Below are positions 1-8,939 of a stretch of DNA of 64,000 nt, piece after piece; position 1 is the first letter of the stretch, and each line of letters opens with the position of its first letter. The notes below the pieces were generated by a model. The model was not told the DNA's origin, did no database searches, and worked only from the letters and a program-made list of their open reading frames with translations. The DNA is from UBA1941 sp046329575. GTDB taxonomy: Bacteria; Bacteroidota; Bacteroidia; Chitinophagales; LD1. The position numbers were made by a program, and so were the translations under genes. Location of the stretch: NCBI GenBank assembly GCA_046329575.1, contig JAXLUJ010000005.1, positions 1 to 64,000 of the forward strand, in the 5' to 3' direction.

Positions 1-60
1 TGCGTGAGCGCCGGCGGCGAATACGCAGCCTAGCATCCACAAAATCCATTGTTTCGGCAT
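1..60 (-). CDS. Start of an exported protein, cut by window edge
   Basis: An ATG on the minus strand at 60 opens a frame that runs off the left edge after 20 codons. The residues are a textbook signal peptide: a short basic start (MPKQW), a hydrophobic core (ILWMLGCVFAAG) and AHA at the likely cleavage site. It follows the stop of the upstream secreted protein by 67 bp on the same strand, so the two may be co-transcribed. Nothing of the mature protein is visible, so its function is unknown. Confidence 0.5.
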   Translation of the reverse strand, partial: MPKQWILWMLGCVFAAGAHA

Positions 61-127
61 ATTGCAATATAGGGTTTCAGACACTAAAAGCTTGCGACTT
101 TTGCCGTGCATCTGTGTGGTGAGGGGT

Positions 128-649
128 TTATGGTTGGTTCTTCTTAAGCCGGATATTGCCAAACGCCACCCATTTTCCTTCGGATTTGATAACCGAGTTC
201 GACGTCCATTCTTGTTTTTTCAGATCGTAAGTGAAGGTGTTAACGAGCAATGCTTCCGGATAGTTAAAATGCATTTCAATAGAATCTGCTTTCTTTTCTC
301 CATAACCCAGGGTTTCGGAAAAAGCTCCGCCAAAATTATCCATCCAATGGATCACATATCGGGCGTTTTTGCAATCAAAACCCACGAACACTCTGGCGGT
401 ATATTTCGGAACGGTTGCCGTGTCGGCAAAAGTCATTTCGAAAAACTGATGATTTAAAACCCACCGGTTGGAGAATTGATAAAATACTTTTTCCGTACCA
501 ACGCTGCCGGTTGCGGTCCATTGGCCCTCCAATTGGGTTAACAAGGTATCGGTAAAAAGATCCTGATTGCAGTTTGCTTTTTGCTGTGCAAAGCCGGTGG
601 AAGTGAAAACCGTTAAACAAATGGCCAGAATGATGTTTGTTGTTTTCAT
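128..649 (-). CDS. Exported DUF1579-like protein
   Basis: The product is 173 aa with a signal peptide (MKTTNIILAICLTVF, cleavage after GFAQ). The mature part (LEGQWTATGSV, then alternating beta strands with many aromatic residues) resembles DUF1579/lipocalin-like small periplasmic proteins. The ATG at 649 is chosen over an upstream in-frame ATG at 718 because it places the signal peptide at the N-terminus and lies just after the stop of the preceding gene remnant (13 bp gap). No catalytic motif is visible. The family call is moderate; the exported location is well supported. Confidence 0.65.
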   Translation of the reverse strand: MKTTNIILAICLTVFTSTGFAQQKANCNQDLFTDTLLTQLEGQWTATGSVGTEKVFYQFSNRWVLNHQFFEMTFADTATVPKYTARVFVGFDCKNARYVIHWMDNFGGAFSETLGYGEKKADSIEMHFNYPEALLVNTFTYDLKKQEWTSNSVIKSEGKWVAFGNIRLKKNQP

Positions 650-662
650 TTGTGTTAATGGG

Positions 663-1262
663 TTATGTGGTGCTGCAATTATCGGCAATAATTGGGGTGG
701 AAATGGTTGCCGAATCAAAGTGCTTTACATCCTTAGTTCGGTAAACGCTTTCAATATCAATTACAAAGTTGCTCATTCGCATTCCCCGGCCATATAGTTT
801 ATTCTTCTCTTTTTCAAACTGAGCAGTGGCTGGCCAAACATAACCATAGTCGCCTCCTGATTTATTAAACCAGTCAAACGGAATGATAGTAATGCTTCCT
901 TTCGCGATAAAAACCAACACAAACTTTTCATAGTAGTTTTGATCATATTTCAAGTTTTCTTTTCTTACGTAGGTTACGAAATCGTCTTGATCAAGATGGG
1001 TATCAAATCTGTTTTGCCCTAAAGAAAACTGTCGCAAATCGACTATTTGATTTTTAAAACCAACCGGTTGAGGTAATCCAGATAACGGCTTTCATTTCTA
1101 ATAAATTCAGCAGTAACTTCACTTTGGTACTGCCGCTTTCGCAAGGTATGTTTTTTTTCACTCTCACTACTCCATTCAAACCAAGGTAATTGGCAAAACA
1201 ATGAAGCATGGATGTGGTATGTAATTTGAAATTCGTAATTCGTAATGGCCTTGTGGCATGAT
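663..1262 (-). pseudogene. Frameshifted and 5'-truncated gene remnant
   Basis: Two overlapping minus-strand frames look like one broken gene. The upstream frame is open from 1262, reads through HASLFCQLPWFEW and RNESRYLDYLN, and stops at 1043-1045. The downstream frame is open from 1091, reads QPVGFKNQIVDLRQ and continues to the stop at 663. It can be opened as its own frame only at a TTG at 1037. Both halves have protein-like composition and join smoothly if one base is lost or gained near 1045-1075. The 5' end has no ATG and runs straight into a dispersed repeat. The family is not recognised. A real short gene starting at the TTG cannot be excluded. Confidence 0.45.
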
Positions 1263-1556
1263 TAATTCAGGCGTGCCAATGAATAGCATTGTCTCAAAAA
1301 GGTGATGAAATATTTAAAAGGACCTGTGTATGTTGTTCAAAGTGGGTAAGGCTCTGTATTATGGCAAACCGCGGTAGGGATGGTAGCGGAAAGCCCGGAA
1401 GCCGCGCCACTGCTGCATTTCAAGGATCACAAACATTAGGCCGCGGCTGAGGACTTGCAGCGAACAGCCCGGCATCCGCCACAATCAATTCCAAATTATA
1501 CAGAAGCGGATGTATGCACGCTCTTCACTGTAATCCGTAATTTGAAATTCGTAATT
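1221..1556. repeat. Mosaic dispersed repeat, copy 1
   Basis: This intergenic block between two minus-strand genes has AT-rich ends with the core attcgtaatt (near 1230 and 1540) around a GC-rich middle. The middle contains an ACCGCGGTAGGGAT...GCGGAAAGCCCG arm (1366-1399) and a GCGGCTGAGGACTTGCAGCG...CCCGGCATCCGCC arm (1442-1480). The same modules recur at 24.4 kb and 52.7 kb. No gene is seen in it. Confidence 0.7.
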
Positions 1557-1635
1557 GACCATTGCGTCTCCTTTAAGTAATGACGGCCTTAGTAGGGCGA
1601 TGTGTGCTTTAAAAATTGTTGTGGCAGAGATGTTA

Positions 1636-2043
1636 TTACGCGGCCATTTTTAGCGGGCGAACTTCATCGATAAAGAAAAGATTGGTTTTAAAATCGATCT
1701 TCCAATCGCCGGCATCGTCCTGATAAAACGACCGATCGAGTTTGAGAGAACAACTTTCCAAACAAATAGGTTTGCCGAAAATTTCGCTCAAATCAATTTG
1801 CACCGGAACGCCATGCGGCCGCTGAAAAGCATCAATTATTATCTGAATAATCTCGGCGCCCAATTTGCCGGAGTTCTTCAACAATCGATATAAATTTTTC
1901 TTGTTGGTAATGTATTGAGCGTGCTCTAAGTGATGGTTCTCTTCAATATGACCAATCAGCGTTACTTCATCGGCATTGAAAAATTCAATCATGCTGAAGA
2001 AAATTTCATTGCGAAAGAATGTCGGTTTTTTCTGTGTGTTCAT
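1636..2043 (-). CDS. Hypothetical protein, 135 aa
   Basis: A soluble 135-aa protein with no signal peptide or membrane segment; I do not recognise the family. It is divergent from the WYL regulator at 2135, with 91 bp between the starts, an arrangement often seen for a regulator and its target. The composition is mixed alpha/beta (a hydrophobic helix around AEIIQIIIDAF) with one Cys pair in CLESC. The ATG at 2043 is the only good start. The gene is likely real because of its length, codon composition and divergent promoter space. Confidence 0.6.
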   Translation of the reverse strand: MNTQKKPTFFRNEIFFSMIEFFNADEVTLIGHIEENHHLEHAQYITNKKNLYRLLKNSGKLGAEIIQIIIDAFQRPHGVPVQIDLSEIFGKPICLESCSLKLDRSFYQDDAGDWKIDFKTNLFFIDEVRPLKMAA

Positions 2044-2134
2044 AGCTCGCGCTTTTTATGAAACAAAGAAGCCGGAGCGCTGCGCAATGTACTTGCGCAG
2101 ATGAAAAAAACTCCTACTTTTCACAAAAAATTCC

Positions 2135-3133
2135 GTGCCACTTAACAGAGATGCATATTCGCGCTACCGCCTGATTGACGCCCGCCTGCGCAAAAAACCC
2201 TATCCCACATTAGAACAACTACAGGAATATGTGGGCGACCAACTCGATAAACCGCTGCCACGGCGCACGCTGCAGCTCGACCTTCAGGAAATGCGCTATA
2301 ACCAATCGCTAAAATTTGAAGCGCCTATCATTTACGATCGCGCCGAAAGAACCTATCGCTATTCTGACCCCGACTATTCGATCCACAACCTTCCGGTTAC
2401 AGCCGACGACTTGCACGGCCTGGATTTTGCCATCAGCATTTTAGATCAGTTCAAACAATTTCCGGCCATCAATGAGTTTGAAGATGCGATTCGCAAAATT
2501 GCGGATACGGTGCGCTTCAACCGCGAGCAGCAGGGCGAGGAAAAAATCATTCAGTTCGACCGGCCTAACAGTTATCGCGGCATTGAGTTTATGGATGTGG
2601 TGGTTCGCGCCATTCGCGAAAAGCGGCGGCTGCGATTGCATTACCGCCGTTTTGAAGACAAAGAGAGCCGCGAGCACCTGATTGAACCGTTTCTGGTGCG
2701 CGAGTTCAAAAGCCGCTTTTATTTGATCGGAAATGCCGTATCGGCCAAAGGCGAGAAGGTGCTTACGTTTGCGTTCGACCGGTTTGTGGAGGTTGCGCTT
2801 ACCGATAAAAATTTCGATGGAAAGAAATTTGATCCCGAAAAATTTTACAGCAGTGTTTTTGGAATTACTTCGGGTGGCGGGAATGCAGAGAAAATCGAAT
2901 TGTCGTTTCTGCCGGCGCAGGGCAAGTATGTGCTTTCGCAACCGCTGCATCATTCGCAGCAATTGGTGAAGGAGACGGCTTCAGAAACCCGCATAGCATT
3001 ATTTGTTGCGGTGAATCCCGAGCTGGTGATGCAACTGCTCAGTTATGGTTCGAACGTAAAAGTGATAAAACCCGCATCGCTAGCGAAAAAGATAAAGGAA
3101 GAAGCTGCGCGGATGGTGGAGCGGTACGCCTAA
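2135..3133 (+). CDS. WYL-domain transcriptional regulator
   Basis: A 332-aa cytoplasmic protein with the usual two-part layout. An N-terminal winged HTH lies around residues 1-75 (YPTLEQLQEYVGDQL then RRTLQLDLQEMRY, the recognition helix). A WYL ligand-sensing domain lies around residues 150-230, with FYLIGNA in place of the eponymous WYL strand and LRLHYRRF as the preceding basic strand. A C-terminal WCX-like extension follows. The start is a GTG at 2135; no in-frame ATG precedes the HTH. It overlaps the convergent sensor kinase stop by 4 bp. WYL proteins in bacteria often respond to nucleic acid or nucleotide signals and regulate defence or stress genes. The target here is unknown; the divergent 135-aa gene is a candidate. 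Confidence 0.85.
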   Translation: MPLNRDAYSRYRLIDARLRKKPYPTLEQLQEYVGDQLDKPLPRRTLQLDLQEMRYNQSLKFEAPIIYDRAERTYRYSDPDYSIHNLPVTADDLHGLDFAISILDQFKQFPAINEFEDAIRKIADTVRFNREQQGEEKIIQFDRPNSYRGIEFMDVVVRAIREKRRLRLHYRRFEDKESREHLIEPFLVREFKSRFYLIGNAVSAKGEKVLTFAFDRFVEVALTDKNFDGKKFDPEKFYSSVFGITSGGGNAEKIELSFLPAQGKYVLSQPLHHSQQLVKETASETRIALFVAVNPELVMQLLSYGSNVKVIKPASLAKKIKEEAARMVERYA

Positions 3134-6123
3134 ATGTTTTTGGGTATGGTAATGCTTACGGTTGTACCGGCGCGTCCGTTTGCTTTGTTGTCGATTATTT
3201 CCACGGCTATTTTTCCGGCATTAAGGCTATTGCTGATGGCTATCCGCTGATTCGTAATTTCCATACCTGCCGAACGGTGCGCATCATCGGCGGTTTCTAA
3301 ATTGTTTTTTGAAGAATGAATTCCTATTCCGTTGTCTTCAACCGTAATTATCAGCATTTGGTGGCGGTTAAAGAACGATACGCGGATTTGCCGTTCCTGC
3401 TGTTTGGGCAAGCCCACAAACGCATGCTTCACCGCATTTTCAACATAGTTTTGAACCAACATTCCCGGTAAGCGTTGTGCGCTATCCACTTCCTTATCTA
3501 CCAATACTTCGAATTGGAGGGAATGATTCATACGCATTTGTTCCAGCTTCAAATAATTTTCGAGTAGTTGCGATTCTTCTTTTACGGTGGTAGTAGGTTG
3601 CCGTGATGCATCTAAGATTTGCCGAATAAGCGTTGCGAAAGTTTTGATGTAGCGGTTGGCTGATATTTCATCGCTCATAGCGTAGTAACCTTGAATCGAA
3701 TTCAATGCGTTGAAAATAAAATGAGGATTCATTTGTGCGCGAAGCGCCTGAAGTTCCAGTTCGGCTACACGCCGCTTCACCAATTCGGCATGTTTAATTT
3801 TCTGCAACCGCCTGTGGAAGTACCACCAGATGATGGTTCCTAAAAGCAGCATTACAGACAGGTAAAACCACCCTGCCGTCCACCAGGGTTCTTTAATAAT
3901 AAAAGAAACTTTTGCGGGCGTGGTGTTCCATTCGCCGCCATAATTCTGCGACCATACACAAAAGGTATAAGTGCCGGGCATCAGGCTACTAAGCTGTAAC
4001 GATCCGTTTGTGCAGTAGGCCGTATCGCGGCTACCGCCGATTAAAAGATATTTGTAACGCACACTATTTGGCTTACTAAAAGAAATGCCTACAAATTCAA
4101 GAGCAATATCGTTTTGATCGTATTTCAAAACGATGGGTGTGTTAATGCCGTATAGCGAATCGTTTGCTTTGAAAGATTGAATGTAAACCGAAGGCGGCTG
4201 TTTGAACTTCCACAAATTTTCCAATACTTCTTCTTTAAAAGTAACCACGCCTAAACCGGTTGCCAAAAAAACCTTGCCACCACCCACATACACATCGTTG
4301 ATATCATTAATACCAAAGCCCTGGTGGCCGTCGAGCAACACTACATGGGGTGCTTTGTTTTTATCTTCATTCAAACTGATTCGGCAGAGGCCCACATTCG
4401 CGCTCATCCAGCATCGGTTTTCTGCATCTACAAAAATTGATTTAATGATAGGTTCTGAAGTCCAGTCGTGAAAAGACACGCGGTGAATTTTATTTTGATA
4501 CACATAGAATAATCCACTTGAAGCGGTTCCTATCCAAAGTACACTGTCAGTACCTGCGCGCAGGCGAATGATACGCGATTGCGAAAGAACAGAGTCGCCG
4601 GTTAAAGAAACCGTTTCATTATTTTTATAAATCAAAACCCCTTGAAGTGTACCAACAGCATAACAACCCCTATACCATCGCGTTACTGTTGTAGATCTGG
4701 TTTCCGTGATGTGTTGTGTATTTCCGGGAAATTTTCCCACCAGGGCGCAGGCGCTGTTGGCCCAAACAAATTCATTGTCACCGAAATCAATATCCTTGGA
4801 GTTGCCGGTTTTTCTGTCGAAAATAAATTGCGGTTGGCCCTTCAGCGAAAGCATTTGCGGCGAAAAGTTGGTGGCCAGCAAAAAGGTATCGTTACGATAT
4901 CGGATGCTGTTCACCACTTCTGAAGTCGTCTTCATTTTTATGTGCTGAATACGATTTCCTTCTTTAATATCAATGAGGTCAAGATTTCCATCCTGAAATC
5001 CTACCAAAAGCTTATCCTTTCCATTTCCACAAATCGACATCGCCATATTGGAGCGCAAACCAGACGACTTATTGTAAACAAAGAATGACTGGTTGGGAAA
5101 CATATATAGTCCTTCGCCGCGTGTTGACACCCAGGTGTTGCCGCTGCGATCGCGCAACAAGTTATTCAGCTCGCAATTAAACCGGTATAGTGTGTCCATT
5201 GCGGGTTGCCGGTGGGTGTATAGGCGCACCTCATTGTGGTCGTTGAGCAATGCGAGGCAAGAGCTGCCGTTCTGCGATATTATTGTGGTTACCGATTGTG
5301 GCGTTCGATACAGCAATTTAGTGGTAAACGGCCGTTCCGGATCCATGATCTTGAACATCGTATTCCAGTTGCTGTCCAGCACAGCAAAAAGTAATTGGTC
5401 GCCCACATTCACAATCGGACGGACGGCCATAATTTCTGACTTATTTCTACCAAAAACAGACCGTTGCTTATCTCCTTCAAAAACGTAGATAGAGTCGCCG
5501 TTTTGCAAAAGGTATTTGCCGCTGTTGTAAAAGGTAACCGAAGCTTTCACATGCTTTTTGAAAGAAGTATGATGCAGAGAAGAGTCTATCAGGAAAAATC
5601 CTTCGGGATAAGCAATGGTGAATTCTTTTTGTTGGTTCAGAAACATGTTAATTGGATAATAACCTGTGGTATCGCGGGTTATTGCCGATAGTTTTAGAGG
5701 GAAAGCATGAATGTGATCTTCATAGAGGTACACCGGTGCCGATTTAAAGCAGGTAATCCATAATCGGTGCAAGTAATCTTCGGCCACATTGAGTACCTCA
5801 TTATCGGGTAGGCCGTCTAAGGTGGTGAAGGTTTTAAACGAGCTGCCATCAAAACGACAAAGGCCCATATTGGTTCCCAGCCAAATATAGCCGGCGTGGT
5901 CCTGATAAATACAATAAACGGTGTTAGAAGCCAGGCCGTCGCTGATATCCCAGCGGTATTGCATGGGTTCCTGCGCCGAAATCCGGAGCGGAAATTGAGT
6001 TATACCAACCACCATCCAAAACAGAGTAGAGGCCCATATGCTTAACTGGGCAAAAAACGGGCTGCACTTTTTATGGTTGTGGTTTTTATAATCGGTCATT
6101 ACACTTTGCTCATCTGTAAGCAA
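3130..6123 (-). CDS. Two-component propeller LytS-type sensor histidine kinase
   Basis: A 997-aa membrane sensor. In order: an N-terminal hydrophobic segment that acts as signal or anchor (residues about 29-50, ending ISAQEP); beta-propeller repeats over about residues 55-640 (IYQDHAGYIWLGTNMGLCRF is the first clear Reg_prop blade); a Y_Y_Y domain; one transmembrane helix near residue 755 (FYLSVMLLLGTIIWWYF); a His_kinase domain with the phospho-acceptor His near residue 799 (MNPHFIFNALNSIQ); and a HATPase with N-box NYVENAVKHA and G-box VEDNGIGI. Such kinases pair with LytTR regulators, but none lies beside it, so it is an orphan here. An alternative start is the second Met at 6099. It overlaps the WYL gene tail-to-tail by 4 bp. 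Confidence 0.9.
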   Translation of the reverse strand: MLTDEQSVMTDYKNHNHKKCSPFFAQLSIWASTLFWMVVGITQFPLRISAQEPMQYRWDISDGLASNTVYCIYQDHAGYIWLGTNMGLCRFDGSSFKTFTTLDGLPDNEVLNVAEDYLHRLWITCFKSAPVYLYEDHIHAFPLKLSAITRDTTGYYPINMFLNQQKEFTIAYPEGFFLIDSSLHHTSFKKHVKASVTFYNSGKYLLQNGDSIYVFEGDKQRSVFGRNKSEIMAVRPIVNVGDQLLFAVLDSNWNTMFKIMDPERPFTTKLLYRTPQSVTTIISQNGSSCLALLNDHNEVRLYTHRQPAMDTLYRFNCELNNLLRDRSGNTWVSTRGEGLYMFPNQSFFVYNKSSGLRSNMAMSICGNGKDKLLVGFQDGNLDLIDIKEGNRIQHIKMKTTSEVVNSIRYRNDTFLLATNFSPQMLSLKGQPQFIFDRKTGNSKDIDFGDNEFVWANSACALVGKFPGNTQHITETRSTTVTRWYRGCYAVGTLQGVLIYKNNETVSLTGDSVLSQSRIIRLRAGTDSVLWIGTASSGLFYVYQNKIHRVSFHDWTSEPIIKSIFVDAENRCWMSANVGLCRISLNEDKNKAPHVVLLDGHQGFGINDINDVYVGGGKVFLATGLGVVTFKEEVLENLWKFKQPPSVYIQSFKANDSLYGINTPIVLKYDQNDIALEFVGISFSKPNSVRYKYLLIGGSRDTAYCTNGSLQLSSLMPGTYTFCVWSQNYGGEWNTTPAKVSFIIKEPWWTAGWFYLSVMLLLGTIIWWYFHRRLQKIKHAELVKRRVAELELQALRAQMNPHFIFNALNSIQGYYAMSDEISANRYIKTFATLIRQILDASRQPTTTVKEESQLLENYLKLEQMRMNHSLQFEVLVDKEVDSAQRLPGMLVQNYVENAVKHAFVGLPKQQERQIRVSFFNRHQMLIITVEDNGIGIHSSKNNLETADDAHRSAGMEITNQRIAISNSLNAGKIAVEIIDNKANGRAGTTVSITIPKNI

Positions 6124-6228
6124 CTACAGCGGCAAGTTATTGAAAGTTAGAGAATAAGGGCGAAAGCAGTACATAGGCTAGGATAATGCTTCTTCAAACT
6201 GATAGTACATGTTTGGCCAGAATACAAT

Positions 6229-6259
6229 AAAAACCGGCCCTCCAAATCAGTCGGCTTTT
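6229..6259 (-). terminator. Possible terminator of the 6-12 kb operon
   Basis: On the minus strand, an 8-bp AAAAGCCG/CGGTTTTT stem with one G-T pair starts at the stop codon of the last operon gene. It closes a 15-nt loop and ends in a T run. The loop is long and the stem weak, so this is only a candidate. Confidence 0.35.
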
Positions 6260-6842
6260 AGGGCTTGATATATCGCTGAATCAATGTTCCGAATGCGTAT
6301 GGAACTGTGTTTTCGCGACCTGGATGTGGCTTATAACGGTGGTCGAATCCAACTTTATGAGACCATTCATGAGCTATATGGCCGGCTATTTCGGACTCTG
6401 AGGCGTTATCAAAAAACCAGCTATAGGTGTAAATGATTTTATCTCCGGGTTTACCATAACCAACAGCCGCATGCGGCTTTAATGGCTTTTTTTTCATTAC
6501 GATAACCCAAAAAATATTTGCGACGTTATCCTTGCCCGGATGATAATTCTCTTCTGCCTGAAAAAGCTTTTCTTCAACTTGTTTGGGTGAGAGTTTTCGC
6601 ATAGGATCATCAGGCACATCGTAGCTATATGGAAACATGCCAATTTGATTTTGAAGAGACGTGTCATTCATAGCCTTTGCAAACAAAAGCAACGTTTCAC
6701 GCATTTTCACTTCTCTGGCCGCCGTTAACCCATTGATAGAATCTCCGGAAACTTTGAATAATGGTGCGACCTGACAAACACCCGAAAGGCTTATAAGCAC
6801 GAGCATCAAAAACAAGACGTGTTTTCTTCTTTTTAAAATCAT
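6258..6842 (-). CDS. Exported zinc-protease-like protein (HExxHxxGxxH)
   Basis: A 194-aa protein with a signal peptide (KRRKHVLFLMLVLISLSGV). The key feature is HEWSHKVGFDH at residues 158-168, which fits the metzincin zinc motif HExxHxxGxxH exactly. By family knowledge the three His would bind zinc and the Glu would be the general base. The domain around it is short for a known metzincin, and the C-terminal Met-turn is not evident. The substrate is unknown. The ATG at 6842 is preferred over 6875 because it starts the signal peptide cleanly and lies 10 bp after the previous stop. It is the last gene of the seven-gene operon that starts at 11908. Confidence 0.7.
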   Translation of the reverse strand: MILKRRKHVLFLMLVLISLSGVCQVAPLFKVSGDSINGLTAAREVKMRETLLLFAKAMNDTSLQNQIGMFPYSYDVPDDPMRKLSPKQVEEKLFQAEENYHPGKDNVANIFWVIVMKKKPLKPHAAVGYGKPGDKIIYTYSWFFDNASESEIAGHIAHEWSHKVGFDHRYKPHPGRENTVPYAFGTLIQRYIKP

Positions 6843-6852
6843 CTGACGTAAA

Positions 6853-7167
6853 TTACAGTTCCTTCCTATGGTCATAAATCAAAAATTCGGGACCGCCACC
6901 GCCATCGCCTTTTTCTGAATCATTTCCGCCGCCGGTTCCGCGATCAGTATCCGGTTTGCTGTCATTACCGTTATCCGGCGATGTGTGATCGCTTCCATTG
7001 TCTCCTTCGGGAGTTGTATTCTCTCCAGCGGGATGTACGGTGCCATCCGGGTGTTCCTCTGATGTGCCCGGTTCTATCGGTAAAACAGCAGGAGCTCGAT
7101 CCGGTGTTTGTGTGTGTCCGTTTAGATAGGTGACGATAAACAGAAAGATAAATAACGCTTTTTTCAT
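6853..7167 (-). CDS. Small exported acidic low-complexity protein
   Basis: A 104-aa protein with a clear signal peptide (MKKALFIFLFIVTYLNG, cleavage near HTQ). The mature part is almost wholly disordered: Pro, Glu, Asp, Asn, Gly and Ser rich, with runs such as GTGGGNDSEKGDGGGG. It ends with a short ordered tail, EFLIYDHRKEL. It has no Cys and no known domain. Disordered acidic segments of this kind are often linkers or bind cations or partners, but the role is not shown. It sits between two other exported proteins in one operon. Confidence 0.6.
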   Translation of the reverse strand: MKKALFIFLFIVTYLNGHTQTPDRAPAVLPIEPGTSEEHPDGTVHPAGENTTPEGDNGSDHTSPDNGNDSKPDTDRGTGGGNDSEKGDGGGGPEFLIYDHRKEL

Positions 7168-7189
7168 ATTGTTGATTTTGATTTGAATT

Positions 7190-7660
7190 TTATTGGCATC
7201 CTGAAACGAAACAGCATGTTTTCAAAAATTTTTTAGGGTCTGTAGAGGTGTGCGGCGGTGTGTGGTTTTTACATTGCAATGGTGTATACATTTTCTCCTT
7301 AATCTCATAAGGATTATCGTCTACTGATGCCGGAGCTCTACCGTCGGGCTTTAGAATTATTTCTTTGTCTATTATTTCAATGTTCCGGAACTTATCGGAA
7401 ACGCGAATCGTATTTTTCTTATTTACATTAATTGTAAAAACCGTATCGCTATGCTCCATTCCCTCATAATGCACCACCAAATCGGTTTTCTTTCCGGAAT
7501 TGATTTTATTGTTTGAACCAACAATGTTCTTTCCTTTTTCTGAAACCCAGTAAGGATCAGCCTTTTGGGGTATAATGAGGAATATCTTCTCGGATTGACT
7601 TTCTTGAGCTGATAGATCAAGAGTGAAAATTACAATACAAAAAAGGAGTAGCCTTTTCAT
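7190..7660 (-). CDS. Exported hypothetical protein with Cys-rich tail
   Basis: A 156-aa protein with a signal peptide (MKRLLLFCIVIFTLDLSAQ). The mature region contains a beta-rich stretch and ends in a Cys-rich tail (LKTCCFVSGCQ plus LQCKNH), suggesting disulfides after export. Its start overlaps the stop of the membrane protein upstream by 4 bp (ATGA), so the two are translationally coupled. The family is not recognised. Its place in the operon suggests work at the same envelope complex as the protease and membrane proteins. Confidence 0.6.
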   Translation of the reverse strand: MKRLLLFCIVIFTLDLSAQESQSEKIFLIIPQKADPYWVSEKGKNIVGSNNKINSGKKTDLVVHYEGMEHSDTVFTINVNKKNTIRVSDKFRNIEIIDKEIILKPDGRAPASVDDNPYEIKEKMYTPLQCKNHTPPHTSTDPKKFLKTCCFVSGCQ

Positions 7661-8265
7661 TTTTCGTTTGTTTTTATTTTGTTAATAAATGATTCGAAGA
7701 ATAGGCCCGCCAGCAGACTGGTGGCTATAAGTGTTTCTGTTCGAATTTTGAAATCTGTTGACTTAAATAAAACTACAGGAAGCACGTAGGAAAGGAATAC
7801 CACCAACACTCCTGAAAAAAAACCTAATGCCACTTTTTGAAGCATTTCCAGAACGCTGATTTCCTTTTTATCGTAAACCGTTTCCTTTAATATGCTGATG
7901 ATCATTCCAATCAAACCCAGAAAGCAACCGCATAATAACACGCTCAGTTTGTCGGGCAGGTTATCAATATTAACTCCTGTTTTTTGGCTAGCGAACTGTA
8001 AGTAACTTCTTATTTTTTCTTGCCTTTCTCTGTTCGTTGCGAGTTCCGGACTTTTTTCTTCAATCTCCTGATTTAAGCTGTTAAGAAAAACCGTTACCGG
8101 ACTTTTTAATGTAGAGTCTTTTGCAACCTGAGCGCTCATCAATTTATAGTCTGACTCCAATTCCGTAAGCTCAATAACGGAAATGCTGATGGTAGAGCCG
8201 CAAAAGGCTATTACCATCAATACCATCAAAATCGCAAAGCACGCGTATCGCTCCATGTTGTTCAT
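7657..8265 (-). CDS. Hypothetical inner-membrane protein
   Basis: A 202-aa protein with an N-terminal hydrophobic helix (ILMVLMVIAFCGSTISISVI) and a helical, charged extracytoplasmic region of about 85 residues. Two or three further transmembrane helices follow near residues 108-128 (LSVLLCGCFLGLIGMIISIL), 146-167 (FFSGVLVVFLSYVLPVVLF) and 180-195. The short basic C-terminus ends NKIKTNEK. The layout suggests a sensor- or scaffold-like protein rather than a transporter. It lies 32 bp after the trypsin-like protease gene. The family is not recognised. Confidence 0.65.
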   Translation of the reverse strand: MNNMERYACFAILMVLMVIAFCGSTISISVIELTELESDYKLMSAQVAKDSTLKSPVTVFLNSLNQEIEEKSPELATNRERQEKIRSYLQFASQKTGVNIDNLPDKLSVLLCGCFLGLIGMIISILKETVYDKKEISVLEMLQKVALGFFSGVLVVFLSYVLPVVLFKSTDFKIRTETLIATSLLAGLFFESFINKIKTNEK

Positions 8266-8297
8266 ATGATATATTTGGTATTTTTAGCTTGAAACCT

Positions 8298-8939
8298 TTA
8301 CACCTCCGCTATCTCCATCGAAAAGCCTTCTTTGAAAATTACGTTTACAAAAGGCAGCGCATAACTGATGAGCCGCGATGGATCGCCGCCAACAATGATT
8401 CCCATCAAATAATCATCGCCGCAGTACACCAGCGAGCCGCTGTCGCCCCCAATCGAAAACGGATTGGCGTTCAACGATTCAATCGTAAATAAATTTTCAA
8501 ACCAATATGGCTCGCCATCCATTTCAACCGCCGTATTGCGGCGATTCAACCCGCGTACGATGCCGCGGCTTTCACCACTGGTATGCAATTGCACCTCCAA
8601 CCCTTCTTCTGCATAACAAAAATATTTCGGGCGATGATTGTTATACCATCTGGGTTGCGCTTGTTCCCGATCCACTTTAAAAAAAGCGGCATCCGGCTTG
8701 GTGTTTACCGCGCCGGGTTGAATAACATACCAATACGCCAAAGTGCCCAACTGCTCGTTGCTGTTTTTGTAGCGGCAAACCGGATCGCCTTTGGCACAGC
8801 GATTCAAATCGGCGATTACGTGATTGTTCGATAAAGCAAAAATATCGCCGCCTTTCTTAAACTGAAAGAACCCGCCGATGTGTCCGTATCCGGCGCCACC
8901 AACTCTGGTGATTTCGTCGTTGCTGTATAAGATGCTCAT
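8298..8939 (-). CDS. Trypsin-like serine protease without signal peptide
   Basis: A 213-aa protein with the chymotrypsin-fold triad in order: His40 (LSNNHVIA), Asp83 (KPDAAFF) and Ser167 in GGDSGSLVY. It has no signal peptide or membrane segment and starts MSILYSND, so it should act in the cytoplasm unless exported by another route. That is unusual because nearly all its operon partners are exported or membrane proteins. Its ATG overlaps the stop of the 807-aa gene (ATGA at 8936-8939), indicating coupled translation. Cytosolic trypsin-like proteases occur in bacterial conflict systems, where they activate partner effectors; such a role here is inference only. Confidence 0.8.
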   Translation of the reverse strand: MSILYSNDEITRVGGAGYGHIGGFFQFKKGGDIFALSNNHVIADLNRCAKGDPVCRYKNSNEQLGTLAYWYVIQPGAVNTKPDAAFFKVDREQAQPRWYNNHRPKYFCYAEEGLEVQLHTSGESRGIVRGLNRRNTAVEMDGEPYWFENLFTIESLNANPFSIGGDSGSLVYCGDDYLMGIIVGGDPSRLISYALPFVNVIFKEGFSMEIAEV

